Assembly: GCA_018340375.1 (NCBI GenBank)
Contig: JAFFJZ010000001.1
Coordinates: 53,746,001 to 53,810,000 of the forward strand
Direction of reading: 5' to 3'
Length of the DNA stretch: 64,000 nt
Origin: Gonatopus flavifemur
Taxonomy: Eukaryota; Arthropoda; Insecta; Hymenoptera; Dryinidae
Both the position numbers and the translations under genes were made by a program. Numbering within the stretch: the stretch's first letter is position 1; every line of letters begins with the position of its first letter. The notes beneath the pieces were generated by a model. It ran no database searches. It was given only the letters and a program-made list of their open reading frames with translations, and was not told the origin of the DNA. Shown in pieces: positions 35,420-47,579 of the stretch.

Positions 35420-35910
35420 ATTATCTGAATGTAGTCTTGAACTGTACATGGGATCTTTATTCTTATTCTTTATACGAGATATACATATTCGCGTATCAAC
35501 TCTATGATAAATGTGTCAAAAAGACGCTCTCGTCATTTTAAAAACCTTTTCCCAAGTTATCAGAAAGAATAATGGAGAATAATCAAAAATTTTTCAAATA
35601 ATATCTGCAAGCAATCACACGCGCTTGTTACCGATAAAATCTCTATTATATAAACAATAATTTTTTCCGTTATGCATTCCACAACGCTGTGTTGGTCCGA
35701 TGGAGTCTGTATGACTTTTGAAACAATCTTCTTGTTCAAATTAATTGGCAATGTTGCGCTAATGATGGGTATTCCAACACGAAGGATGAACTTGAGAGAC
35801 ATGTTATAAATAAACAAATTTGGTGGTATTCAGAAATGACAGGATTTCTGACACGAAGTTATTGTACAAAAAATAACCAAAACTTGACCCAATCGAATAA
35901 TTGAAGAATT
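35420..35910. other. no recognisable feature
   Basis: AT-rich sequence with minus-strand ORFs up to 85 codons that have no recognisable motif. Confidence 0.35.
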
Positions 35911-35913
35911 TTA

Positions 35914-36212
35914 TTATTGGACAGAATTGGATAGAGAATCCCGGATATGAAACCTGGATGATAATCCGAATCAAATCCGGATGAAACTTTCCGGGATCCG
36001 ATCCGGGTGTATCCGGGTTCCAATACAGATTTTGCGGTGATTCTTCATCCAGTTCCATCCGGGTCTTATCCGGGTTTTTGGAGTAGATATTTTTTGAAAT
36101 CCTAAATGAAACCCGAACGGAAAGCGGAACAAGTATAATCGAAACCTGGATAAAATCCGGGAAAGTCCTATCCGGGTTCGGATCGGATTTCTATCCGGTT
36201 CTTTTACCAGGG
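35914..36212. mobile_element. MITE with ATCCGGGT words
   Basis: The right end read inward is CCCTGGTAAAAGAACCGGAT. The left end is worn (TTGGACAGAATTGGATAGA). The interior holds about a dozen ATCCGGGT / AYCCGGAT variants in both orientations. The ORFs rich in Arg-Ile-Pro across it are products of the word repeat. Confidence 0.55.
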
Positions 36213-36219
36213 CAGGGCG

Positions 36220-36820
36220 ATTCATTGTGCTTTTCCCTCATACAAGAGTAAAATTCAATCATCCATCTCAATTGAAACCCATTGTTACTGAAAGAACTAA
36301 ACTCTTTGTTTGAAAATGTCCTTTTATTCGAGAGTTTTGAAAAACCAAATTACCAGATTGGTTCTTGACAAAATCTAATTTTCCTCATTTTGTACAATAT
36401 TATTTTATAACTTCATTAACTTATTTTGAAAAGGAACTCATTTTGAGGGCAGTAATATGGAATTCCACGTTGACGAATTTCGTTCAGATGCAAATAATAT
36501 TTCAATGAAGTGAATGAATTGTAACATACACGTAAATCCACAGAAAGCAGTTTGAAAATTCATAAAAGTTCCTTTCATGTAGATTGGACTTGAAACCGCG
36601 ATACCACTCAAAATCTCACAGATCGCGATTTGTCAAACTTGAGTTGTAAAGAAGTTGAATTATAAAAAAATATGAATATAACACGGCAAAGTTCTTGTCA
36701 CTAGGTCAAAGACTAAATGGACCACGGACTTTGAAAAACCAACGTAACACACGATTTGACTGGTAATCGAGAGTGGAATCTTTCTTCGCCTGCCCTTGAA
36801 TCGTCAACTTCGTTGTCGCT
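36220..36820. other. no recognisable feature
   Basis: AT-rich sequence, no ORF of note. Confidence 0.4.
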
Positions 36821-36823
36821 GTA

Positions 36824-37122
36824 CACGGAAAGACTGGGTCCATTAATATTGAGAAAGAATTTATCAACGTTTAGAAAAATGACTGTCAATCTAGGGAAAA
36901 AGAGGATCGCTGAAAAATATTCTTAGTAAGTCTACCAAAAATTCGTAGTCAAAATATTAACAGTTGATAGGTTCATTGGTATTTTTCACAGTGAAACTAT
37001 CGATTTTTAATACACCGGCTACGAATTTTTAGTAGACTCTCTAGGAATATTTTTCAGCGATCCTCGTTTTCCCTAAATTGGAAGTCATTTTTCTAAATAT
37101 TATTAGACCCGGTTTTTCCGTG
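36824..37122. mobile_element. CACGGAAAGAC MITE, compact copy, TA duplication
   Basis: Ends CACGGAAAGACTGGGTC and, inverted, CACGGAAAAACCGGGTC, with TA on both sides (36822-36823, 37123-37124). Arms of about 140 bp pair across nearly the whole element, including AAAAATGACTGTCAAT and GATCGCTGAAAAATATT. It is the uninterrupted relative of 28597-29330. Confidence 0.9.
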
Positions 37123-37124
37123 TA

Positions 37125-39320
37125 GTTTGTCTAAGGGTGTGTCGAAATTGACAAAATCCTTCAATAAGAGAGTGCATGGTCAGCGATTTTTGACAGGCCC
37201 ATAGCAATGGCCGCAACATGAATTCTCTCACGTACTAATTATGAGAGGAAATATGTAATCAAATATTTTTCATATCGTGAGATAGGAAAAGAATAGGGAA
37301 ACTGTTCAAGAAGTCTTCTTAGAATTGTATACGATATAGTTGCTGACTGAAAATTCACTTCATCAATCGTGAGAGAAATCATGCAACAATTGATAAGATT
37401 CAAACTTTTATATAATTATGATCATCGAAAGCAAACATAGGAAGAGAGATTTGAACGAGAATTCAAAGAAAAAGATGGTAGAATTTTAGAGAATGTAGAA
37501 TGTAGTATTATCAACAGCTCATGATTGTAAATATGAACTCAAATTGATGATTCCTGAATATTTGAGGACATAAAATGTACGATTTGTAAGTTTCGAGTAT
37601 TGATTTTGTAGAAGGAAGATTTTACTGTTGTCTACAGGGTGAAAAAAGAAGCTAACATGTAAAAAAAAAACAAGAAAGCTTATGGCAACCTGTCAACCCG
37701 AGCACGATCGTACCCTTGCCATTCTCAAGTTCATAAATTATGAGAAAGCATGCGTTCACTCAACTTCCTATGTTTTTCGAATTTCGAAAACTGTTGCGGA
37801 ACGTAACAGACGAAACAATAAAAAAAACAAATCAGATGATATTACTGAAATTCCAACGCATTTTCCTTTGAGAAACGAGATGAGAATCTTCAGAGAGTAA
37901 ATATCTGCACCAAAAGGAATACTTATCTGACTGTCGACTGGAGTTGAGTATCTTATTCACAAAACATTCTATCTTTGATCTTTGTATTCCAATGAAACTA
38001 GATTACACATTTGATTTCGTGCAAATATTTGTTGATTTGTGTTGCTAGAAACTGAGAAATTCCTCATCGTTTTTGACTTATAAGCGAATCTTCAAGAACG
38101 TTTCAAGAACGCTTGCTTTGAGAAATCCGATACGTATGGAATTTCTACTAGGAGTGAAACGAACAGTTTGATAAGAGAAAAAATTGATAAATCTCTTTTT
38201 GCAAAGAAATACCAGATGGGAACAAAAATTCGGATTTGTGCATTCAGAGGAAGTTTGATGTGGTACAATGAAACTTTCATTAAAACAGATGAAAACAAGT
38301 TTGTGTCAATTAAATGGCGTCTGACTTTGAATACGTTGAGAGTGTATTAATTTTCGATTGTTTGAAGTTGAATGAAACAAGGACAACTTCCTAAGTACAT
38401 CCAACTTTCTTATTCAGTGGGAACATAACTGAATGTGAATTAATAAGTATCTTACTAATTGTTGTTGAGAAATTCATTACAAATAAAGTTCTCCTATACA
38501 GAGGCAATCACGCGAAGCCTCATACAAGAGAAATCATCTTCTCTGTGAAAATCGGTAACTCAGTCTATGATTTAGCGCAGACTCCATAAGAGAATGTTCA
38601 ATCGAAGCCCTCCAGAGGCAAAAAGGAATGCTAACACGTGATATCTAAACATCCTAGAGTATCCCATTGAAAATTGAATCGTTAATCTGCCCGCATTCCA
38701 TAGACCTCCTCCCTTTACCTACCTACGAATCCTACAATTCAGAGAATGGACCATCGCTGGACTATTTAAGCAACATTACCGATAATGTTCCACACATATT
38801 TAATGAGCTCAATGCGATATTTTGCAACATAATTCAACTTAATGAGTATCTGTTCCTTTCTCCACATCCAAAAAGTGAATTGAGAATAACAACTTCTATC
38901 TTTTTGTAAATGAATTGATGATGTGGGAGGTGATGCGAATATGAATTTAGTGCGAACTCACGAGAATCAAAATATTGTTCACAAACACGAAGAAGATTTT
39001 ATCATGAACCTTTAGTTATGAACAGATATGTAAGAGTGATTAACCTATGTCCTAACCCTCAGTTACCCTACGTATTTTTGTATGTTATTGTTAATCTCTC
39101 GTTGTGCGTTTCAATCAACTAAATGGAGCTTTTTCCAGTATGAAAAATATACTATGGTTCTTAAACTTCATCCCTGTCTTGGTTTCGAATCTTCCCTCTT
39201 CACCCCTATAAACAAAACATCAGATTTTCTAAAACCTCTTGTTCCCTTTAGACCCCGTGAGGTAACCGAGGGTTAAGTGATGATAGCGATTAATTTTGGA
39301 AATATTCATGATATAAATGT
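37125..39320. other. no recognisable gene
   Basis: AT-rich sequence. Several ORFs of 60-80 codons (37682, 38168, 38667, 39082) have no motif, and no conserved splice pattern links them. Confidence 0.4.
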
Positions 39321-39324
39321 GGCT

Positions 39325-39527
39325 GAAGCTTGAATCGTTTATTGGAACGGACTTTTGCTCGAACAACTTAATTAATTCAGCTATTAGAGATTCAAAATCT
39401 TGCAGTACATCCTCTAAATGATGGTTTCAATTACAAGGAGTTAATTTAAAATGAAAAAAAAATCGATGGCTCATCAGATTATGTGAGTATAAATTTTCGT
39501 TTCGTTTTTATAAACGATTCAAACTTC
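39325..39527. mobile_element. GAAGTTTGAATCG element, copy 3
   Basis: Ends GAAGCTTGAATCGTTTATTG and AACGATTCAAACTTC. The interior shares GCTCGAACAACTTAAT-like and ACAAGGAGTTAATTTAAA-like phrases with the other two copies. Free-standing and uninterrupted. Confidence 0.7.
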
Positions 39528-39529
39528 AA

Positions 39530-40080
39530 ACACAATGATATACACGCGACATGGGGTTTTCATATTTACAATTTTCACATAAACTGCAGCTCATCGAATT
39601 CTGAGCGACTTTTCGTAGAATATTTCCACATGAAATCGGAAATCAATCTCCAATAATTCCAATTTTGAAACCATCCCGTTCATAACACCTTTGATACGTA
39701 TCAATATCACAAAATCCGTACCTCTGTTTTCCAACGCTGAATTCAAACAGATACTGCATTCCACGTATATAATTCTTCTATAACTCCTCATCTTCCAACA
39801 AGTCACAGTTTCCTGAAGTTATGTGGAATGAATATAATATATCGATGAAAATATCATCATTAATGAACAATAGAAAAGAAACTGTATTTTAATCAGTTAT
39901 GGATTTTCTGAAGATTTTATGTAAGTTATATACGTGCAATGCGTTGAAAGAGGGAACTACGCAGAAACTTATGCGTTTCACACTTCTCTCGATACAATAT
40001 TTATTCAACAATCATCTATGTATCAATACATGGAAGTGGAATAAGGAAAAATTAAATTTTAGTTTTCGCTTTCCCTGGGA
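39530..40080. other. no recognisable feature
   Basis: AT-rich sequence. ORFs at 39591 minus and 39899 plus have no motif. Confidence 0.4.
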
Positions 40081-40089
40081 TATAAAGAG

Positions 40090-40449
40090 TAGGGATCGAC
40101 CGAAAATTTTTGCCGAAAATGATTAAAATTGAAGTTAGGACTGGACGTTTAAAGTGTAGACGAGCTCCTTAATAATCCAATTATCATACTTACGATCACA
40201 TTTCATTGTAATTAACAAAATACTTGCGATTTTCGGTTTACAATTTCGGCCGACAAGCATTAGCCGAAAATTTAAACCGAAAATCGAAATTATTTCATCA
40301 ATCACATTGATATGTGATCTTAAGTATGATAATTGCATTATTAAGGAGCTTATCTACACTTCTAACGTCCAATACCAAGTTTTTTTCGAAACCAATAATC
40401 AGAGCTTCAATTTTAGTCAGTTTCGGCAAAAAATTTCGGTTGATTTCTA
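40090..40449. mobile_element. hAT-type MITE with CCGAAA words
   Basis: Ends TAGGGATCGACCGAAAATTT and, inverted, TAGAAATCAACCGAAATTTT. Exact 8-bp target duplication ATAAAGAG at 40082-40089 and 40450-40457. Arms of about 150 bp pair, including GCTCCTTAATAAT and AATTATCATACTTA. The centre has CCGAAAAT/ATTTTCGG words. Non-coding and relatively recent. Confidence 0.9.
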
Positions 40450-40459
40450 ATAAAGAGTT

Positions 40460-41095
40460 GAAAGGGAATGAGAAAGCACATTTGTAAACAAAATATATCG
40501 AAAAATCTATACATATTATATAAATGGGCAAAAGATATCACAAATATCAGGGTCAATGTAATATTTTTTAACAGGGATATATGTGACTTCAAACCGATTG
40601 TTATATTTTATGATACAGATTTGTGTATCAACGACCAATTCTTGTTCACTATTGAAAAGAATTTTCCAACAGCATTTTTAAAATGCTTCTACCTCGTTAA
40701 TGAATCACTTATTTTCCAAATCTTTTCCATAATAACTGATACTGCATAATTACTTAGAATTTCATGATATTTCAACTTATATTCAAACAAAATGGACGAA
40801 GGGAATTAAAATATAAATAACATAGGTGAAATATTTCACTTAAGTCTGCTTCACATTAGACACATATCTTTTGATTTAACGCGCTCAAAAGTGACTCGTG
40901 ATTTTATGTACTCAGAAGAAATGTTTAGGTGCATAGGTTGAATTGAAAAATGAGAATGATGAATTATGCATAAGATTAAACACAAAGAGTGAAGAAACAC
41001 CTATTCGAGGAATATAAAATTTACCATGCGGATTGCTAATATTTCCTAAATAAGTTATATTTCTGTACTGTGGAGAGAAATTGAATCCAATTATG
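40460..41095. other. no recognisable feature
   Basis: One 93-codon ORF (40468-40749), AT-rich codons and no motif. Not called. Confidence 0.35.
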
Positions 41096-41097
41096 TG

Positions 41098-41392
41098 CAC
41101 GGAGCAAATGTATTGGCGAAAAATTACCCAAAGTTGACTAAAACGAAGACATAGTGGCTTTTCCGCAAAGTTTAAAATCCAGTCGAGTTCACTTTACTCG
41201 ACTACAGATGAAAATAAATTCGAATGTTTTCATTATTTCAACAAATTGAATACTGTTGAAAAACATCTGAACTGATTTTCATCTGTAGTAGAGTAAAATT
41301 AAGTCAACCGGATTTTCAACTTCGCGGGAATGCCACTATGTCCCCGTTTTACTCAACTTTGAATAATCTTCCGTCAACATATTTTCTCCGTG
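41098..41392. mobile_element. CACGG-type MITE, TG duplication
   Basis: Ends CACGGAGCAAATGTATTG and, inverted, CACGGAGAAAATATGTTG, with TG at 41096-41097 and 41393-41394. Arms of more than 100 bp pair, including CAAAGTTGA.TAAAAC, CATAGTGGC and TCTGTAGT. 295 bp, non-coding. Confidence 0.85.
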
Positions 41393-41399
41393 TGGTTTT

Positions 41400-44340
41400 A
41401 ACTGTTAATGAATCAATACTTCTTCTTTTCTCATCACAAGTACGGACAATTTTCATAAAAGATAAATATATCCTATCAACAATAATCATTTCCCTTGTAA
41501 TGAACATCATTGAACTTTCAATGTACAATCGATTACAGGATTTATTTTTGTAAATTTCAGACGAGACCGCAAAAAGTTTTTCAAATGAGCACAAAAAATT
41601 AATGAATTAAACATCCTAGATTGGCAAATGCAAATAATAATTGACGTGATAACATTGCCCCCAAGGTATTCGTACCATTCGGTGTGCAAATCAATTCCGC
41701 TTCGATAAACCTGCTATGAGATATTGTTAATTTGCAAAAATCATTATCGCATTCCTAATACAATATTGCAAAGTTTCAAGACCGAATAAAGAATTTAGTT
41801 CCCTTTCAGCTTGCGCGATTAAAAATCATAGCCATTTTCACAAGGCAGGCAGGTAGATTAATTTGCATAACCTCGATGGTATATATAACACGCTAACGTG
41901 ACGTTCTCGAATAAATTTACAACGCGATACGAAATTATGTAAATACCCAGACGACATTCCACTCTCCTTTCTCCAGAAAGTTGGAACATATTTCGAGCTC
42001 CCATTCTAACACTATAAGCACTTGCACGCTGTTTATTTTTGACAAATTGATATTCGTGATACACCGAATTCAAAGAGTCATTGTATGCGCTTACGTACAT
42101 CCTTGTTGAACATTTATGTCAACCTTCACTGAATAACACTGTTCTTCGAAAACATCAATTATTTTGAAGAGTATAATTATGATATTGTTCAATTTGAGTT
42201 GAGATGTAATGAATATGATTTTATAAAACGAGAATGATCATGAGCTGTTGTGTAGTGATACATATAAGTGATGTCAGCAATGAAGTGCAAAAACCCCAAA
42301 ATCAAATAGAAATTAAATTAGTATTGGAGTACAAATTATTGTACAATTGCAATTAAAGCACACAGAAGAAGTTTGGCAATTAATATGCCCGGTGGTGGAT
42401 TGAGATGTGTTAGAAGTTCCAGTGCAGTCTAATCATTAACAATCGGGATAGATAATAATTAACAACTTTTAAGGAACCGTTGTGAGCTTTTATTCAATTT
42501 ATTCAATCACTTCTTCTCACTTTTCATCTCTATTTGAATGAAAAAGTTGTAAATAATCTTCCGTTTGGAATTGTATGAAGTTTCAGCTATTGAAAAACCT
42601 TAGTGAAACCCTACTATACATGGGCTATATACAATTGTCATATTTCATATAAGTAGGTATTATTGAATTTGAAATCGGGACAGGTGTAGCGATGTAGGGG
42701 GCGATTTATATGAGGAATTACCAAGCTCATATTTGTATAAAACAAAACCTATACCCCCGAATGGAAAAATTTTCAAAATTGTATATAATTTTCATATAAA
42801 TATATACAATTTATACATGAATTATATTCAGTAGAACAGTCATAATCACTCAAAAACGTGAAAGACTTGATGGAGCATTCAAGGATCTTCAAATTGTAGG
42901 AAGCCGCTTGAAGGCGCAGGCACCTAATATCGTCAATGAAATCCAAATTTGAAGAATGAATGAATACAAACGTTTCCAAAGGACGATTCGGTGTTATTGC
43001 AACAAAATATTACCGTGGATCAACAGATGTGATTCTGTAAAATACACATCATGTCCCAAGAATCTTCCTCGGTTTAGCGGTCATGTTGCTACGTCAAAGA
43101 AGAGTCCCTTCTATCAAGATATATGGGATTTGATACGAACAAACCAATGGTTTATTGATCCAAAGATATTCTCTCTGAACTGAAAAAATATATCTCCTCC
43201 TCAAACTTTCCTGTAGAAAAAATAAAAACTCTCCAAATTTGATTTTATGAAGAGACAATGTATACTCTTTGCTCAAATTTATTCCACAGCATTTCATTAC
43301 AGAGTTTACAATCCTATCAGTTTGTTTCGTGAAATTATAATTATGTTTTTCCATTTTTGTATGGCGTGTATCAACTATGATCAGAAAAAATTGTAGGTCA
43401 GAAAAATACGATCTCTACATGTTTTCTATTTTGTTTTTCCCTCATGGATTAATTATCGAACTTGCCCATAAAGCAGTTCGAAACGCTGAATGTTATACGC
43501 TAGCGTATCACATTTCATCATACGCTTCTTCATATAATCCAGGTCACTTCAATTTGAATTAACAATGGAACCCATTATCATTCACAAAAGTTGAAGAATT
43601 CGATAACAATTCAATAACATCTGGAATGAGAAATACAATTCGTTCAATAATTACATTTAAAGTAGGTTTTCATGGCCGATCTGAGTTAAGGAATGAAATA
43701 AAAAATTGAAACTCGAGGGAAACTGATTGTAAGTTGGATCTCGTCCAGAAACTTTTAGCTAATAACAACCAACGGTGAGATTTTCTGAACTCGAAGCTAT
43801 TTCACTGAAGAGATTGATCTTCCTCTGCCTCATCCTTCTTTGTAACTTTGAAATGTGCATGAATTTCGCTCTACCTTTGGATATAATTAACGAAGATGAT
43901 CATTCGATTGGAAGAATAAAGCAAAATTCGTGCAGAATAACTCTTTGAGAGCAGTGAAAATCAAATCAAATCAAATCATGGGCAAGCATATAGCTTGAGT
44001 CTTTTCAATTGTTCCGAAATTATATTTGTCTCGATATGCTTGAAGATAATTTTTCAGAGGCTATTTAGTCGTGAAACAATCAATATTCAAATATGTTTCG
44101 AAGGTAAACATAATCTGTTTCGCGTTTCATATCCGAAGATGTATCACAAAAAAAGAAAAAAGTTCCATCCGCAATAGATACAACGGAAGGGAAAGTGATA
44201 GTAAATAATTTATTCACGCACTCATGAGAATTCAAACCCTGATTTTCATCTTTCAGTCCTCTTGCGACCGTTGTCATTGACATTGTTCATCCCATCAATG
44301 AATTTTAATAACGTCCCGCAATATTGATGGATTTCATCGA
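41400..44340. other. no recognisable gene
   Basis: AT-rich sequence. ORFs up to 86 codons are on both strands and lack motifs. A (AAATC)4-like run lies at about 43959-43979. 42605-42800 has ATATAAAT-rich words that also occur near 50700 and 17910. Confidence 0.4.
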
Positions 44341-44346
44341 ATCGTG

Positions 44347-44511
44347 CACTGTAATAAATATTCGAAATTTTCCCACGGAAATTATTGTTTGTATGGAATT
44401 TTTACCGTAAATTTATATGATTTTGATAAATATTCATGGCAAATTTTCGATCCATGTATAGTTCAATTACTTCACATGATGTGAAATTTCCCATAAAAAT
44501 TGTTTACAGTG
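44347..44511. mobile_element. CACTG-type MITE, TG duplication
   Basis: Begins CACTGTAATAAATATTCG and ends AAAATTGTTTACAGTG, flanked by TG at 44345-44346 and 44512-44513. Inner GAAATTTTCCCA/TGGGAAATTTC-type words. 165 bp. Confidence 0.7.
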
Positions 44512-44519
44512 TGATTTTT

Positions 44520-45505
44520 GAATATCATTCACCCTAGTAAAAAATCTATTCCAATCCATCAATTATTGAAATTCAATACAACTTCTGCAACGGTAAATGA
44601 TCATTCGAAGGTATTAAATTCCCATTGAATCTCATAGATTCAATCGGTCCCAATGGGTTTTGATGAGTTTCAACGAGTATCAATGATTCTCCTTATTTGT
44701 GAACTTATATCATATTTTACAAACTCACTATAAATTATCTATGAGATATACACAATTCTGTAGAAGGTGTCTAATAGGAAATCAAAAGACGTTGTTTGTT
44801 GATTGTAATAAGCTCGCTCCGTGCGTTATTTAGTGTTTCAAATGAAGCTCGCTGTGTTCGCATTTCGTGATTAATCGCACTTTGATTCACGATGAGTCAT
44901 TGAAGGAATGAGATATTTCATTGTATGTAAAGAAGATTTGATAAATGTCGATCTAATTGTTAACATGAATATTCAAATTAATGTAACAACGTGATCAATT
45001 GATTTCCTTGAAATACAGGGCTTTCCAGTAACCCTGTTTTATATTCTTGTCTCGCACGGATTTGGATATTTAGAGGAATTTGAGTAAATTCTAGTAAGTT
45101 ATCATGAACAAGCTGATCAAATTTTCTGATTCTGCTGTTTTCTAAAGATCCTGGTCCATAAGAGGGCACCCTTAGTCAATTGAATTGAAAAAAATTCAAT
45201 TCAAAAAGTATTTCAAACTTTCAAATTCGAAGAACATTATCCTCCAACTATAAATACGAATATGTTCCTCTAAAAAATTCCAGCAGCTCTTTAAAATGCT
45301 TTTAATATAATGTAGCAGTATTCAACAGTTTTCTGAATTTCAGTTAGCAGGATCTTCCGAGAAGAGTTCGTCACCCTGATCCAAATCCGTCACTTGATTT
45401 TCCTGACAGTTTTCAAACCCCGAATAGAATCAAGGTTGACCTTGACGGGTCCAAGAAATACATTTGTTGCCAGGAAAAAATTAATTGAACACACATCTAA
45501 CCAAA
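44520..45505. other. no recognisable feature
   Basis: AT-rich sequence. 44530-44700 has CATTGAA/TTCAATG words but no defined ends. Confidence 0.35.
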
Positions 45506-45508
45506 CTA

Positions 45509-46827
45509 CACTGAGAAAAATTTTACTGTAAAAAGTCCTATCATTGTCAGCAAGTTCAGGATACTCTTGAAATGTAACTGAACCTTAGTAGAAATTTTGA
45601 ATGGGAAAATACCAGAACCTAATGAGGTATGCCTGGTTTCCTATCAGATCCTCATCAGGTTTCGTTACAGTTTTCCCTATTTCGCTCGATTTTATGGAAT
45701 TCTCATCCGAACCCTATCGTACCCCTGCATTACAATCCTATCAGATAAGTCCCTTGTAAGGGCTTCATAAGATTTTCCTTTTTCACGGTTTCCGGATTCT
45801 CACCTGATCAGGGCCTTAAAAAAAATAGGGACTGCCTGATCAAATTATTTGTACTGTGAGATGTAGGTTCAATTTGATGGAAGTTTACTGTCATGATTGG
45901 ACACAAAACGCATATAATGACTTTTTCATACAATTTTGCATATAATGTTATTTTTTTGTTGATAGTGAATATTTTAGTGTGAAATGTCAAGAGTTCCCAA
46001 AATTGGAGGAATGAATAGTGGATTTGAACAATAAACGGAATTTTCAACTTTGAGGTATCATCAAATTCTTTTCCTAAGAGATTCTTCATAGTTGTGTTCT
46101 GGGAACTTTATTGTTAGATCCCAAGGTTTCAATATAGCAGGGTCTTCAATTGAATTATCGTAATGAAAATAATAGAAGAAATTGCACAATTGATACGCGC
46201 ACTTCCTAAATCAGACACTGTGTTTTCAAAAAATCCAAGTTTCAAAGTGCTCAAACGAGTGAATTCTCGAATTAACGGGACAAATCAAGTTCTGCCTAAA
46301 ATGATTTCTATGGAAATGGCACCATATTTTAAATGCTGTCTGATGACATCGGTAGATGTAGAACGCTTATTTTCGGCTTGTAAATTGATACTTAACGACA
46401 AGCGTCACAAATTTCATATAGAAAATTTGGAAATATACATAGTAGCATATTTTTATATGAATTATAATTCATAATTTGGGATTGATGCTCTGAAAACAAT
46501 TGTATTGTTGAATTTTTGTTTTCTAAAGTATATTGTGCAATTTGCGGAGATTTATTTGATTTATAAAGCTTAGATTTAATATTTGAGCAATAAAATGTTG
46601 ATTTTAAATCAAATTGTGGCTTTTTCATCGGTGCATATTTTGGCATTTTGATAGTGCATGTAATCCGATGTCTAGTCATGATAGTTAATTATTAGGTTAT
46701 CATAGGATGTTCACCCGTGATGGCTTCTTTGTCTTCATAAAATTGAACCTACATTCAGTAAGATTTTAAGAGTATCCTGAACTTGCTGACAATGATGGGA
46801 TTTTCCACAGTACAATTTTTTTCAGTG
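45509..46827. mobile_element. 1.3-kb CACTG element carrying hAT transposase 3' end
   Basis: TIRs of about 75 bp: CACTGAGAAAAATTTTACTG on the left, CACTGAAAAAAATTGTACTG inverted on the right. Both continue with CATTGTCAGCAAGTTCAGG and ATACTCTT. TA flanks both sides (45507-45508, 46828-46829). The interior holds a CTATCAGAT/CTGATCAGG-word block (about 45600-45830) and a hAT C-terminal frame. TIR sequence and duplication do not fit hAT, so the transposase piece appears captured. Confidence 0.8.
46163..46474 (+). pseudogene. hAT transposase C-terminal fragment
   Basis: A 103-codon frame whose second half contains SVDVERLFSACKLILNDKRH followed by an F-x-I-E-N-L-E-x-Y segment. This is the hallmark of the hAT C-terminal dimerisation region, as in transposases related to CGG-binding proteins. 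The zinc finger, the DDE core and the rest of an enzyme of 500 or more residues are absent on both sides, so it cannot transpose anything. The frame is open with few lesions, which suggests it was copied rather recently or is retained by chance. It lies inside the long-TIR element 45509-46827. Confidence 0.8.
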
Positions 46828-46831
46828 TATT

Positions 46832-47455
46832 TCCCTGCCTTGACTGTAAAAAAGCAACTTATATCAGATCCGGACGCATCAATCCATACCAAAAAGCACT
46901 AACTGCCCTCCTCACTGCATTTTGAATTTCGTCACTTATTTCATGTCATATGATAATTGATGTAAATTTCTCGAAGCCGTTCAGAATGCTTATATTCCTC
47001 CAGTTCACCGATCATCAATACCTCCGAATGTAAATCCACGGCACGTAGAAAAACAAGCTTCAAACCCGAACGAAAAACACCATACCAGCGCCCCCACACT
47101 CCTGAAAAACTTTGACCATTTCCCGCCATGGAACTATCGTAGAATGATTCATGAATTCATCCTCCGATACCGTAGAGAATCAGTTCCTATCATTTTCAAT
47201 GATAAATCTCTGCCATCCGGTATTCAAATGGATCAACCTCGAAGTTTCATGATTCCAAAGATCATTTAGAACCTTCATTCATGTTTTTCTCCTGCTGAAA
47301 TAAAGTTTCATTCGGCATTGCAGGAGAGGAAAAGGGAGCATTACATTGCACTGATCAAACATTTGTCAATAAAGATGGGAAAATAAAAAGAAAGATAGGA
47401 GAAGGAGGGGAGGAGAAGAGCTCGTGAACGTGCGCAATAAAATTAAAGTGCCATC
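46832..47455. other. no confirmed gene; one weak minus-strand ORF
   Basis: A 62-codon minus ORF (46941-47129) begins MAGNGQSFSGVWGRWYG, has less AT-biased codons than its surroundings and lies downstream of the CpG-rich patch at 47460-47575 when read on the minus strand. I recognise no homologue and rate it unlikely to be a gene. Confidence 0.2.
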
Positions 47456-47459
47456 GTTG

Positions 47460-47575
47460 GAATGAATTCCGGCGGTGCACGCGTTTACGATTCATAAGTT
47501 CCGATGAGAACGGCGACAGCCGCGCGATGATCGAACGCGAAATATGTGAAACGGCGGTAACGCGTTAACTTGTAT
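47460..47575. other. CpG-rich patch
   Basis: About 18 CpG dinucleotides in roughly 105 bp (GGCGGTGCACGCG, GCCGCGCGATGATCGAACGCG region, AACGGCGGTAACGCG) in otherwise AT-rich DNA. It is not made of the repeat words seen elsewhere. It could be a conserved regulatory element or promoter-proximal sequence, but nothing proves it. Confidence 0.35.
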
Positions 47576-47579
47576 TGCA

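Noticed and set aside
35804..36225. Arg-Ile-Pro-rich ORFs
   Set aside because: Produced by translation of the ATCCGGGT word repeat.
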